A DNA stretch of 64,000 nucleotides from Desulfomarina profundi (GTDB lineage Bacteria > Desulfobacterota > Desulfobulbia > Desulfobulbales > Desulfocapsaceae): the NCBI RefSeq assembly GCF_019703855.1, contig NZ_AP024086.1:3678501-3742500 (forward strand), written 5' to 3'. Position numbers and translations under genes: made by a program. The notes under the pieces were generated by a model. That model saw nothing but the letters and a program-made list of their open reading frames with translations. It ran no database searches and was not told where the DNA came from. Below, one piece after another: positions 15,764 to 25,142 of the stretch (the first letter of the stretch is position 1; every line of letters begins with the position of its first letter).

Positions 15764-17431
15764 TCAGTCTCTTTTAAACCGTTCCAGTTCTTTTTTAATC
15801 CTGTCCTCAGTAAAAGAACCGGTAATAAATGTATCAAAACCGTTCTCCCTGTTTTCCTCAAAACCGCTCTCCCCGGAAATACCGACGACAACAGCCTGGC
15901 GTCCGGAATATTCCTCCAACTGCCTGATAATATTAACAGCACTGTACCAGTCGGAAACTGAACCGGATATATCAAAAATAATCAAGTCAAAATGGGAAAG
16001 GGACGCTTCATACATTGCAGTCCGCCTGCTCTCGGCAATAGTCACCATCCAACCGGATTCCACCAGTACTCGAACCAGAATCTGCTGCCTTTCCAGTTCA
16101 CTTACCACAACAAGGGCTTTACGTGTAATATGTTTGTTCAGGATATCAATAAGCTGGTCCCTGTCGACCGGTTTGGGGAGATAATCATCCATACCCGCCT
16201 GCAGACACCTCTCCCTGTCGCCGGGCATAGCCAGGGCCGTTAAGGCGATCACAGGAACATGCTCACCTTTTTCTTTCTCCAAAGCCCTTATCTTTCTGGT
16301 GGCCTCAAGGCCATCCACCCCATCCATCTGCACATCCATTAACACAGCATGATATTTACCACGGCACCGCTCTTTTACAGCCTCCTCTCCAGATTCCACT
16401 GATGTGACCTCAACATTCAACTGATTTAGAACAGTTTCGAGAAGAACCCTGTTGATATGCTCATCCTCCGCCAGAAGTACCCGGGCTCCCTTCAGGGCAT
16501 AGGTGTTTTTTTCCTCAATGTTTTCAAAAACCCGGCTTCCCCTGTCCTCCACAGTATACAGATCCGACACCTCCCTGACTGGTACCTTGAACCAGAAAAC
16601 AGAACCGTCGGGGCCGGAAGAAAACCCAACTCTTCCCCCCATGATATCAACAAGATGGGAAGCTATCGTCAATCCAAAACCTCCGGAACCCACAACAAGA
16701 GGTTGAAAAGAGTTCTTTATCTTCCTGTTAAAGTAACCGCTGATCAACGCACGACTCCGCTCGTCAAGACCACAGCCACTGTCAATCACAGAAAATTTGA
16801 GGATCAGGTTGTTCTTCCTGTCATATCCGTCATGTTCAATCCTTATTTCAACCTGTCCCTGTTCTGTATATTTTATGCCATTATTGACAAGTCCGGACAG
16901 GACCTGAACTATTCTTTCCGGATCTCCATTCACATGGGTGGGAACATCCGGCCCGATATGACAGGAAAAATCAAGACCCTTTCCCTCCGCCTCAAGCATT
17001 GACAGATAAAGATCATTATCCAGCTTTTCCTTGAGATTAAAATCCTCCTCCCTGAGTTCCAGCAGGCCGCATTCTATTTTTGAATAATCCAGAATTCGGT
17101 TCACAACCCCCTGCAGTCTCTCCACGGAGGATGACACCATTTCCAGGTAATCTCTTTGTCGGTCCGAAAGATCAGTTTCAAAAACAAGCCCCATCATCCC
17201 CACAACACCGTTGATTGAAGAGCGAACCTCGTGATTGACATTTTCAAGAAAAGTGTTTTTTACATGGCAGGACGAGCGGTCAGAATCCGGAAAACCCCTT
17301 ACCCCATCTCCGGCGGCATGCAAAACGGACCGGCACGCCCTGTTTTTCAAAATCTCATTTGTTTTCTTTTGCTCACTGATCTGTCTTTTCAGGTTTGCCA
17401 CCTGCTCTTTGAGTCTGTCAATCTCAGCCAC
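15764..17431 (-). CDS. Hybrid histidine kinase with two receiver domains (second degenerate)
   Basis: The 555 residues begin with a coiled coil (about 1-45) and lack any obvious sensor or transmembrane domain. HisKA has its His in FLENVNHEVRSSINGVVGMM. The HATPase has N box NGIKYTEQG and G boxes DSGCGLDE and GGFGLTIASH. Receiver 1 (about 310-435) keeps the acidic pair (LLAEDEHINR), phospho-Asp (VLMDVQMDGVDG), Thr (ALTALAM) and Lys (LPKPV). A second receiver-like fold (about 440-550) keeps LIIFDISG but lacks the acidic N-terminal pair, so it is probably not phosphorylated normally. Partner unknown; the protein appears cytoplasmic. Confidence 0.9.
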   Translation of the reverse strand: MAEIDRLKEQVANLKRQISEQKKTNEILKNRACRSVLHAAGDGVRGFPDSDRSSCHVKNTFLENVNHEVRSSINGVVGMMGLVFETDLSDRQRDYLEMVSSSVERLQGVVNRILDYSKIECGLLELREEDFNLKEKLDNDLYLSMLEAEGKGLDFSCHIGPDVPTHVNGDPERIVQVLSGLVNNGIKYTEQGQVEIRIEHDGYDRKNNLILKFSVIDSGCGLDERSRALISGYFNRKIKNSFQPLVVGSGGFGLTIASHLVDIMGGRVGFSSGPDGSVFWFKVPVREVSDLYTVEDRGSRVFENIEEKNTYALKGARVLLAEDEHINRVLLETVLNQLNVEVTSVESGEEAVKERCRGKYHAVLMDVQMDGVDGLEATRKIRALEKEKGEHVPVIALTALAMPGDRERCLQAGMDDYLPKPVDRDQLIDILNKHITRKALVVVSELERQQILVRVLVESGWMVTIAESRRTAMYEASLSHFDLIIFDISGSVSDWYSAVNIIRQLEEYSGRQAVVVGISGESGFEENRENGFDTFITGSFTEDRIKKELERFKRD

Positions 17432-17445
17432 TCTGCCCCCCTCTT

Positions 17446-17516
17446 TTTATCTGAAAACCCTGCCACAGAAGGTATTTTTGTCGCAGTCGGGTTTTCATTA
17501 CTCTGTTGTTGCCGAA
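17446..17516 (-). repeat. ~70-bp dispersed repeat, copy at 17.4 kb
   Basis: On the minus strand this reads ggcaacaacagagtaatgaa then aacccgactgcgacaaaa and a gggttttcagataaaa end. It matches the 20.65-kb copy almost base for base over the CAACAACARAGTAATGAAAA part. It sits between the hybrid kinase start and rlmKL and is followed 22 bases later by a second, shorter copy. Confidence 0.7.
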
Positions 17517-17538
17517 CCATTTGGTCCGGCCATGCCGG

Positions 17539-17594
17539 TTTATCTGAAAAAGCTGCCTCAGAAGACCTGTTTTGCCGTAGTTGGGTTTTTATTG
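17539..17594 (-). repeat. ~70-bp dispersed repeat, second tandem copy (truncated)
   Basis: On the minus strand it reads cccaactacggcaaaacagg and ends ctttttcagataaa, the same core and end as the neighbouring copy but without the CAACAACA part. Its edge just reaches the rlmKL stop region. Confidence 0.6.
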
Positions 17595-19837
17595 TCTTTT
17601 CTGGGAATCCGTATTCCTGACCTCCCAGCATTTATGGATTTTACTGTTTCTCGAAAAATCAAAGGGAATGGTATCCTTACTGATATCTCTCAGGAAAAAG
17701 AGTTCTTGAAGGCGCGGGTCAAGGGAAAATTTTCTGAAATTTGTTGAAAAAAACAATATACCGGAAGGTTCAAGACGTGACATGGCAAGTTTAATAAGTT
17801 GAAAATGATCCCTTTGAATATCAAAAAACCTTTTTTCTTTTCTTGTGTTCGAAAAGGTAGGCGGGTCCACGAAGATCAAACCATACTTTCCCTTGTCCTG
17901 CCTGAGCCAGTCCATACCATCAGCCCGGATAATTCGGTGAGTCCCCTCACAGAACCCGTTGAGAGCCAGATTCAACCTCGACCATTCCGTATAGGTTGCA
18001 GAAAGGTCAACTGTTGTTGTCATTACCGCACCCCCTGCCGCAGCCTGGAGTGTGGCGCTTCCCGTATACCCGAAAAGATTAAGGAATTTCCTGCCACCGG
18101 CTACCCTGAAAATTCTTTCTCTGATTGGGCGGTGATCAAGAAACAACCCCGTATCCAGGTAATCAGTAAAATTGACAAGAAAGGAACAGGCCCCTTCCCT
18201 TACCTCATAAAGCTTTCTTTTGTTACTCTTTTTCTGATACTGTTTTTTTCCCTTCTGTCTCTCTCGTGTTTTTATAAAAATTCTATCAGAACGAACACCC
18301 AGCACATCCCTTACCTGTCTGACAGCGAGTTTAAACCTTTTCCGCGCCAGTTCCCTGTCAATTGTTTTAGGTGGGGCATACTCTTGAATATGAACCCATT
18401 TTTCATAAAGATCAATACTGATATTATATTCCGGTAAATCCCTGTCATATATTCTGAAACAGAAAACCGACTCCTTTGCCGCCCATCTGATGGTTTTTTT
18501 CAGGTTTTTCCTTAACCGATTTGCAAATTCATTGTCTGTCCGCTCCTGTTGTGGCAGGTTCCACAGGAAGGATGTGGGCGGTGACCTGTCAATTCTGCCA
18601 ACAAGCAGTCTGCAGGGCAAAGATCCGTTAAAAAGATGAAACCGTTTTTTCCAGACAAGGTTAAAACGATCACCCAGGTCCGCATTTGATATAAAAACCC
18701 CGACATCCCACCCTGGAAAAGAAAGACTGCACTTCCTGCCAAAAGCCCGGTACAACCACGAAACCTGCTCCACCTCCGAAAGCCGCTCACCGTAAGGGAG
18801 GTTGGAGAGGATCATTCCCTGGGTTGCCGGAGACTGAAGCGTTGCCAGTTCCGCCCGTTTAATGGTTATTTTCTCTTCCAACCCAGCTCTTGAAATGTTC
18901 TCTCTTGCACTTTTTATGACGACAGGATCACAGTCGTATCCGATCATAACCGGCCACTTTCTGGCAAGACCCGCCTCTTCCCGGAAAACAGCTTCATCTA
19001 CCAGACCCTGCCATAATTTCGAGTCATGTTGCAGCCAACCCATAAAACCGAAATAAGACCTGGATAATCCCGGCGCGGAATCCCCGAACATCAGTGCAGC
19101 TTCAATCAATATTGTTCCTGTTCCGCACATGGGGTCAAGCAGGGGTTTTGAGCTTTCTGCCAACCACCCGCTTAAACCGACAAGGGCCGCAGCCAGGGTT
19201 TCCTTAAGAGGTGCAATGCCCCGGATACCCGATAACCCCGGCGGTGGAGACTTTCTCCGGAAAGATCTATGAAAACGTCTGCTACTGAATTCTGGATGTG
19301 AATATGAATTTTGACTCCCGGCCTGTTTTTTTCCACTGAGGGTCGTCTACCCTCTTTTTGTCGAAAAAAATCAACAAGCGCATCCTTCACTTTCAAGGCA
19401 GCATATCTGCTGTGGGTAATTTTGCCTTTTCCGGAAAGGGTACATTCAACCGCAAAAGTGGTTTCCACTGCAAGGTGACTGTCCCAGGGAATATCCATAC
19501 ACTCCCGGTATAACTCTTCTTCATCTGTGGCTTTTATCCTGTGCAGGTGCAGCAGAATTTTTGATGAAAATCTGGACCAGAGACAAGCCCTGTAAGCTGA
19601 CTCCAGCGAACCTTCCCAGGAAAGAATTCCTCTGCCACAGGTGATTTTCTCACCACCGAATATACGGATTTCCTCCTCAACCAGAGTTTCCAGACCGACG
19701 GCGCAGATGGCAGTGAGGCTTTTTTTTCTGTTCCTGTTTTCTCTCTTTTTCATTGGTTTTTTTGAACTTGAATTCGGCGTTTCAGAAAATGATTGCCTTG
19801 CCCTCATGTTTTTTTCACACTGGAACTGATATTGCAT
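17589..19837 (-). CDS. rlmL: Bifunctional 23S rRNA methyltransferase RlmKL, interrupted by a frameshift
   Basis: RlmKL methylates G2445 and G2069 of 23S rRNA. The N-terminal frame (19837-19172) contains a THUMP domain and ends RRGYRVSGALHLLRKPW. The second frame (to 17589) starts near LLDPMCGTGTILIEAALMFG (RlmL motif) and ILSNLPYGERL, and its C-terminal half is the RlmK domain (LNLFGYTGSATLQAAAGGA, LIFVDPPTFSN). Adding one base to the C-run 19219-19222 converts the end of the first frame to GIAPLKETLAAALVGLSGWL and joins them into one ~745-residue protein, close to the usual ~700. An N-terminal basic extension of ~35 residues may indicate a later true start. Likely an intact gene with a sequence error. 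Confidence 0.87.
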
Positions 19838-19942
19838 TCAAGAGAAACCGTAAAGAGGGCTACCGTGGTTCCCCGTGCTATTGGCAATACCATTATCAAC
19901 CCGGATCAGCAACAGATAAAAATTTCCGGTCTCCAGCGGCTT

Positions 19943-20167
19943 TAGCCTGCATTTCTCATCAGTTCAGGCGGCGTCAGCTTCAAAATTTTCAACAGTAAAT
20001 AATAGTGACCTATATTTGCTGTTGAAATATTGCAGAAGATAGTGTCGCCTGGGCTGACCTTGGGTGAACATTGTGTAAATTTTGGTCGATTACCGATAGC
20101 TGACTAATTATTTGTATTCTACAGCTATTCTCAAAATTGACACAATGTTCATGAGAAATGCGGGTTA
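19943..20167 (-). repeat. 225-bp repeat element, copy 2 (inverted relative to copy 1)
   Basis: It is the reverse complement of the 7003-7227 element over its full 225 bases, at roughly 85-90 percent identity by eye. The long-range hairpin arms are 20070-20084 and 20132-20146. The tight hairpin reads TTTCAACAGTAAATA on one side and TATTTGCTGTTGAAA on the other; compared with copy 1 one base pair is exchanged on both arms, so pairing is kept. It abuts the ~115-bp repeat, sharing the TTA at 20165-20167. Confidence 0.85.
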
Positions 20168-20282
20168 GTGCCTTACTTCTGAATTTCTGTCATAAAAAAC
20201 AAGAAAACAGGGAAGGTGTTTTGAAATCAAATGGTTAGGTTTATTTCCATGGCACTTATACCCCCTTGTGGGATGTTAGTTT
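20165..20282 (+). repeat. ~115-bp dispersed repeat, copy 1
   Basis: Begins TTAGTGCCTTACTTCTGAAT, contains AACAGGGAAGG and ATGGTTAGGTTTATTTCC, then ATGGCACTT, a short C-rich/G-rich hairpin (CCCCCTTGTGGG) and ends near GTTAG. Nearly the same sequence occurs at 43609-43724 (same orientation) and 26282-26396 (opposite). AGTGCC near the start is inverted as GGCACT about 85 bases later. The reading frame that runs through it is not credible as a gene. Confidence 0.85.
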
Positions 20283-20652
20283 TTTTGTTACCAGTTCCTG
20301 AACTTTCAGTATGTTATGGCCTGAAAACCAAAAAGTCGCCACGAATCCCGGAGTTTATTCTTGACCTCTCAATTAATACGACTAAACTGTATCCTGTTAT
20401 CCATGAAGCTCAGCCAAGCTGGAGATATGCCTGCTTTTCGGCCTGACCTGCAGTCAAAATCAAAAAAAACTGATTGGGAGCAAGTGCAAAGGTCAAAAGC
20501 AGACACACAGGCTCAGTTTTGCGGATAATCAGGAAACTGTTTTGTAAGCGTAAAAATTAATTGCTGTTCACCTTTATTTTCCCGGAAATAATATTCGGCG
20601 TGCAAATATTGCAATCGACAATGACAGTTTCCAGGGCACAGTCGCATCCAAT
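20283..20652. other. Non-coding stretch before pal
   Basis: About 370 bases between the repeat at 20282 and the next repeat at 20653. I see no convincing ORF, tRNA or strong hairpin. The open frame 20231-20446 starts inside the ~115-bp repeat and has no family features, so it was not called. The pal promoter probably lies here or within the repeat just before the gene. Confidence 0.5.
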
Positions 20653-20728
20653 GATTCAGCAACAACAAAGTAATGAAAATCAGACTGCGGCAGAACGATC
20701 TTTAATCGCAGGATTTTCAGCTAAACCC
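20653..20728 (+). repeat. ~70-bp dispersed repeat, copy before pal
   Basis: Reads gattcagcaacaacaaagta, then atgaaaatcagactgcggca, gaacgatc and aggattttcagctaaa. It is the best match to the copy at 17446-17516 (opposite strand) and ends 34 bases before the pal start codon, so it could form part of the pal leader. Confidence 0.7.
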
Positions 20729-20762
20729 TTTCAATCTTGACTCTGGAGAAACAGGAGAAATC

Positions 20763-21413
20763 ATGAAAAACAAACCATTCACATCTCTCTTACTTTTATT
20801 CCTTCTTGGTTCACTTGTTCTTTTCGGGGCTGGCTGCAGTAAAAAAACTGTGGTTCCTCCGGGGGTTGATGGAGAAACAGGTTCAACCCTGTCCGGCGGA
20901 AAAGACATACATTATCCTCCCGCCGAAGATGGAGAATATTCCGAACAGAATCTTCCTGCTGTAGGTACCCTGGATGACACCAATATGGAAGACACAACCG
21001 TTAGTGGATCCAATGGGGCTGCAGAAACTGTTGCCCCGGAAGATCAGACCATGGAATATAAACAGGTCCATGGCAGGTCCTCTGCTAACCTTTTCCCCAT
21101 CTATTTTGACTTCGATCAGGCCGGAATAAAGCCGGATATGGAAGATATTCTGATTCAGAATGCCAGATATATCCAGTCAATTCCAGGGACAACAATTATT
21201 ATCGAGGGAAATTCCGACGAAAGAGGAACAAATGAATACAACCTAGCCCTGGGAGAAAGACGAGCTATCAATACACGTCAATTTCTCATTAACCTCGGGG
21301 TAGATCCCGTAAGGATACGAACCCTGTCTTTTGGTGAAGAAAAACCGCTTTTTCTGGAACAGAATGAAGAAAGTTACAGGTTGAACAGACGGGCAGATTT
21401 TGTAGTGAAGTAA
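20763..21413 (+). CDS. pal: Peptidoglycan-associated lipoprotein (Pal/OmpA-like)
   Basis: The 216-residue protein has a lipoprotein signal peptide with lipobox LFGAGC (Cys near residue 25). A low-complexity acidic linker (about 30-105) follows, then an OmpA/Pal domain with IYFDFDQAGIKPDMEDIL, IIIEGNSDERGTNEYNLALG and RRAINTRQFLINLGVD, including the Asp and Arg that hold diaminopimelate. It anchors the outer membrane to peptidoglycan. The linker is longer than in E. coli Pal. No tolB or tolQRA genes adjoin, so it is transcribed alone here. The ATG is preceded by gagaaacaggagaaatc, a fair ribosome site. Confidence 0.9.
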   Translation: MKNKPFTSLLLLFLLGSLVLFGAGCSKKTVVPPGVDGETGSTLSGGKDIHYPPAEDGEYSEQNLPAVGTLDDTNMEDTTVSGSNGAAETVAPEDQTMEYKQVHGRSSANLFPIYFDFDQAGIKPDMEDILIQNARYIQSIPGTTIIIEGNSDERGTNEYNLALGERRAINTRQFLINLGVDPVRIRTLSFGEEKPLFLEQNEESYRLNRRADFVVK

Positions 21414-21422
21414 AAATCTGAT

Positions 21423-22112
21423 TCAATTTCCGGCCTTTTTCTTTATTATCCGGAGAATTTTTTCAACAACATCCTCCACCCCGGAAGACGTCGTATCCAG
21501 CAACACTGCGTCTTCCGCCGGTTTAAGCGGTGCTATTGCTCTTTCCCTGTCATTTTTGTCACGTTCCAGAGTCATAGCGTGAAGCTCTTCCTCATCAACC
21601 TGTACGCCCTGTTCTCTCAACTGAACAACACGTCGCCTTGTTCTTTCCCTTGGGTCGGCATCCAGAAAAAATTTATATCGTGCTCCTGGAAAAACAACTG
21701 TTCCCATATCTCGTCCCTCTGCCACAATTTTTCCTCTTTCCCCCAGAATCCGCTGCATCTCTGTCAGTTTTTTTCTTATCTCGGGAAAGGCAGAAACATG
21801 TGAAGCAACCATAGCGACCTCGGGAGTGCGAATAACTTCGCTTACATTTTCTCCATTAAGAAGAACTCCAACATCGCCACCTTTTTCTGCAGGTGGTATA
21901 AAATACAGCTCAAGTGACTCCAGGAGAGTTGGGATATCGTTTTCTTTTTCCAGGTCAACACCAAGTCGGTGTATAAAAAGGCCAACAGCTCTGTACATGG
22001 CTCCAGTATCGAGATACGTGAAACCAAGTGCATCTGCAATTTTTTTACTGACCGTGGATTTTCCGACACCGGAAGGGCCGTCAATGGTGACAATTTCCTG
22101 TTTTTCAGACAT
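21423..22112 (-). CDS. cmk: Cytidylate kinase
   Basis: Cmk phosphorylates CMP and dCMP with ATP. The P-loop is IDGPSGVGKSTVSKKIA at the N-terminus, followed by TYLDTGAMYRAVGLF (CMP-binding), AEGRDMGTVVFPGARYKFFL and RRRVVQLREQG. The start is set at MSEKQEIVTIDGP (22112), which overlaps the hisC stop by 8 bases; upstream ATGs at 22148 and 22124 would overlap further. It is the last gene of a minus-strand operon with hisC, gatA, gatC and a response regulator. It converges on pal, 9 bases from its stop. Length (~229 residues) is normal. Confidence 0.93.
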   Translation of the reverse strand: MSEKQEIVTIDGPSGVGKSTVSKKIADALGFTYLDTGAMYRAVGLFIHRLGVDLEKENDIPTLLESLELYFIPPAEKGGDVGVLLNGENVSEVIRTPEVAMVASHVSAFPEIRKKLTEMQRILGERGKIVAEGRDMGTVVFPGARYKFFLDADPRERTRRRVVQLREQGVQVDEEELHAMTLERDKNDRERAIAPLKPAEDAVLLDTTSSGVEDVVEKILRIIKKKAGN

Positions 22113-23244
22113 AACCGAGTTCATCCAGGCAAAAGGAGAGAGCTTCAATGAAACGATTATTTTCTTCCTCTGTTCCCACGGTAACCCTTATGTAGTTTGA
22201 AAAACCGTAGGAACTCATGGAACGGATGATAACTCCTTTGAACAACATAGCTTCATACAGCCTGTCCCCATCTCCCATAACATCCACCATAAGAAAATTA
22301 GTTTGCGACTCAAGCCCCCTGCACCCCAATCTATTGACATTTTCCATAAGGAAGTTTAATCCGCTCCTGGTATTGTCCAGGGTTTGCCGGTAATACTCCT
22401 CATCTTCCAGAGCTGCCAGCGCCCCGGCCTGGGCCATTCTGTTTATATTAAAAGGTTGTCGGACCTTATGAAGACATGTGGCAACTTTTCTGTCCATAAT
22501 ACCATACCCGACCCTCAGGCCGGAGAGGCCATATGCTTTGGAAAATGTTCTCAGCAAAACAACCGGACACCTGTTTTCACTGTTACGGACTAGGGAGTAC
22601 ACGTCTATTCTTGACTTCATTTCCATAAAATCGACATAGGCCTCATCAAGAACAACGATTACCGATTCGGGAACATTGCTTAAGAACTCATACAACTCAA
22701 CCGGTTTAATGACAGTTCCTGTCGGATTGTTGGGATTATCAATGAAGATCAACCTTGTTTTTTCAGAAATCATCTCAAGAATAACACCGAGATCATGACG
22801 TAGATCTTTTAAGGGTACAACAAAATTAACCCCATCCCGGATCTGAACAAATTTCTGATACATCAGAAAGGAAGGGTGACTTGTAATCACTTCATCCCCT
22901 TCCTTTACAAAAGCCTTTACCAAAAATTCAATAACCTCATTGGAACCGTTTCCCAAAACAATTTCTTCCGGGTCAACGCCCACTTTTTCCGCGAGAGCCT
23001 GGGTTAAATAATAGGAAGAACCATCCGGATACCTGTTCAGGTTCAGAAGCTCAGAACGCAGGGCCCGGATAACTTTTGGAGACGGGCCCCATGGGTTTTC
23101 ATTGGATGCGAGTTTTATTGAATCCTTTATACCGTACTCACGTTCCAGTTCGTCCTGTGGTTTTCCTGGTGGATACGGTTTTATCTGATTTATATTTTCA
23201 GGAATTAAAAGTTTCAATTTATGCCACCATTGATAATTTTCCAA
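22105..23244 (-). CDS. hisC: Histidinol-phosphate aminotransferase
   Basis: HisC is a PLP-dependent class I/II aminotransferase that converts imidazole-acetol phosphate to histidinol phosphate. Visible features are LASNENPWGPSPKV, RYPDGSSYYL, NPNNPTGTVI, VVLDEAYVDF, and the PLP-lysine in RTFSKAYGLSGLRVGYG. Length, 379 residues, is slightly above the usual ~360 owing to an N-terminal MENYQWWHKLKLL extension; a start at a later codon is possible. It is not with other his genes but within a gatCA-cmk operon, so broader aromatic aminotransferase activity cannot be excluded. Confidence 0.9.
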   Translation of the reverse strand: MENYQWWHKLKLLIPENINQIKPYPPGKPQDELEREYGIKDSIKLASNENPWGPSPKVIRALRSELLNLNRYPDGSSYYLTQALAEKVGVDPEEIVLGNGSNEVIEFLVKAFVKEGDEVITSHPSFLMYQKFVQIRDGVNFVVPLKDLRHDLGVILEMISEKTRLIFIDNPNNPTGTVIKPVELYEFLSNVPESVIVVLDEAYVDFMEMKSRIDVYSLVRNSENRCPVVLLRTFSKAYGLSGLRVGYGIMDRKVATCLHKVRQPFNINRMAQAGALAALEDEEYYRQTLDNTRSGLNFLMENVNRLGCRGLESQTNFLMVDVMGDGDRLYEAMLFKGVIIRSMSSYGFSNYIRVTVGTEEENNRFIEALSFCLDELGYV

Positions 23245-23317
23245 AGAAACTACTGTTCCTCCAGTTACCTTTAAAAAGGATAAAACCGGAAAAATCAGAT
23301 TCGTTAGGATCGAAACA

Positions 23318-24775
23318 CTAAAGGGCGAGTTCCGGTCTGTTCAGATCAACTTCTCTTTCCAGGTAGGAGCCCGTTTGAAAAAGCTTTTCCTCCATAAAAT
23401 GATTTGCCTGGAGCTGAATTCCAACAGGCAACCCTTTCCGGGTGAAACCACCGGGAACAGACATGCCAGGAATTCCTGCAAGGTTTGCTGAAATTGTCAT
23501 TATGTCCGAGAGGTAAACAGAAAGAGGATCATCTTTGTTTTCTCCCATCTTCCAGGCCGGCAGGGGGGTTACCGGGGAAAGAATGACATCACACTCATCA
23601 AAAACATTTTTATAGTCTTCTAAAATAAGCGTTCTTACTTGGGAAGCTTTTTTATAATAGGCGTCATAATATCCGGAAGAAAGAGCATATGTTCCTATTA
23701 AAATACGTCTTTTAACCTCATCTCCGAAACCTGCTGATCGGCTGTTTTTGTACATTTCAAGCAAGGTTTCACTTTTGTTATCTCTATATCCGTAAAGAGC
23801 TCCATCATATCGGGCAAGATTGGAACTGGCCTCCGAAGGAGCAATTATATAGTAAACAGCAACACAGTATTCCGTATGCGGCAGGGAAACATCTCTTATT
23901 TCCGCCCCTCCCTCCCTCAGGATATTTATACCATTTTCCACTATTGCGGCAATTTCGGGATCGACGCCCTCTCCAAAATATTCACGGGGGATACCCACCT
24001 TCAACCCTTTGATACTCTTGCCGATAAAACCGGAAAAATCGGGAACAGGTTGTTTTACGGATGTTGAATCATTTTTATCGTATCCACTGATACATTTCAA
24101 AAGCCTTGCTGTGTCATCAATATTCCCGGCAATGGGACCAACCTGGTCGAGTGAGGAGGCAAAAGCAACCAGGCCAAACCTGGAAACCCTGCCATAGGTC
24201 GGTTTTATCCCAACTACACCACAAAGGGATGCTGGTTGTCGTATGGACCCTCCTGTATCAGAGCCAAGGGAACCCAGACATTCCATGGCGGCAACTGAAG
24301 CTGCAGATCCTCCTGAAGATCCACCAGCCACATAACCTCTTTTATAAGGATTATGAGGTACCCCGGAAAAACAGGTTTCGGAAGTGGAGCCCATGGCAAA
24401 TTCATCCATGGCCACTTTACCGAGAATGACCCCTCCCTCGTTTTTTATTTTCTGAATAACGGTTGCATCAAATACCGGAACAAAATCTTCCAGTATTTTT
24501 GAGCCGCAGGTTGTTCTCAAATCCTTTGTTGAAAGAAGATCTTTTATTGAAAGAGGGATACCACAAAGGAGTCCTCCTTCTCCACGGCTCCTTTTTCTGT
24601 CAGCCTCTGCCGCCTGGAGAAGGGCACCTTCCCTGTCAACAGTAACAAAGGCGTTCAGTTTGCTGTCAATTTTTTCGATTCGATCAAGACAGTTTCGGGT
24701 CAACTCAACAGAAGAAATTTCGCCCTGCTCCATTTTTTCCAAAGCCTGATGTATGGTCAACTCATATAAATCCAT
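23318..24775 (-). CDS. gatA: Glutamyl-tRNA(Gln)/aspartyl-tRNA(Asn) amidotransferase subunit A
   Basis: GatA is the amidase subunit that releases ammonia from glutamine for conversion of Glu-tRNA(Gln). The amidase signature is complete: Lys in PLSIKDLLSTKDLRTTCGS, the Ser pair in GGSSGGSAASVAAM and the nucleophile in GSDTGGSIRQPASLCG. Length 485 is typical. It lies 79 bases downstream of gatC on the same strand; gatB is 25 kb away at 50321. The presence of GatCAB implies the organism makes Gln-tRNA(Gln) indirectly, at least in part. Confidence 0.96.
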   Translation of the reverse strand: MDLYELTIHQALEKMEQGEISSVELTRNCLDRIEKIDSKLNAFVTVDREGALLQAAEADRKRSRGEGGLLCGIPLSIKDLLSTKDLRTTCGSKILEDFVPVFDATVIQKIKNEGGVILGKVAMDEFAMGSTSETCFSGVPHNPYKRGYVAGGSSGGSAASVAAMECLGSLGSDTGGSIRQPASLCGVVGIKPTYGRVSRFGLVAFASSLDQVGPIAGNIDDTARLLKCISGYDKNDSTSVKQPVPDFSGFIGKSIKGLKVGIPREYFGEGVDPEIAAIVENGINILREGGAEIRDVSLPHTEYCVAVYYIIAPSEASSNLARYDGALYGYRDNKSETLLEMYKNSRSAGFGDEVKRRILIGTYALSSGYYDAYYKKASQVRTLILEDYKNVFDECDVILSPVTPLPAWKMGENKDDPLSVYLSDIMTISANLAGIPGMSVPGGFTRKGLPVGIQLQANHFMEEKLFQTGSYLEREVDLNRPELAL

Positions 24776-24854
24776 ATATTTAAAACCTTTTAAAAAACTT
24801 ATTTAGCACCTGTCCATGAAGAACCTTTTTGCTCGATTTCTGGGCAGACACTAT

Positions 24855-25142
24855 TTAGATTATTTTTGGAACATGAAAACTTTCTCCATCCTGCCGGGGT
24901 GCGTTTACCAGAGCCTTCTCTCTCGGAAGGGATTTTGAAACAACATCATCCCGGAAGGCATTACACACCGAAAAAACATGTGTGGTCGGTTCTACATCCG
25001 ATGTTTCCAGTTCATCCAGTTTTTCCACGTAAGATAGAATAGTATCAAGCTGAACTGTTACTTTTTCCAATTCTCCTTTATCAAGGGTCAGCCGGGCGAG
25101 ATGTACGATATGTTCAACTTCTTTTTTTGATATTTTTTTCAT
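24855..25142 (-). CDS. gatC: Glutamyl-tRNA(Gln) amidotransferase subunit C
   Basis: The 95-residue protein has the GatC pattern: N-terminal KEVEHIVHLARLTL, central LDTILSYVEKLDELETSDVE and PTTHV, C-terminal FRDDVVSKSLPREKALVNAP. GatC belts GatA to GatB. Its start ATG overlaps the stop of the upstream response-regulator gene by one base (TGATG), so translation is probably coupled; gatA follows. Confidence 0.95.
   Translation of the reverse strand: MKKISKKEVEHIVHLARLTLDKGELEKVTVQLDTILSYVEKLDELETSDVEPTTHVFSVCNAFRDDVVSKSLPREKALVNAPRQDGESFHVPKII

Noticed and set aside
20231-20446. Open frame of 71 codons in the repeat-rich block
   Set aside because: It starts inside the ~115-bp repeat, has no family features and the matching frames in the other two copies are broken.
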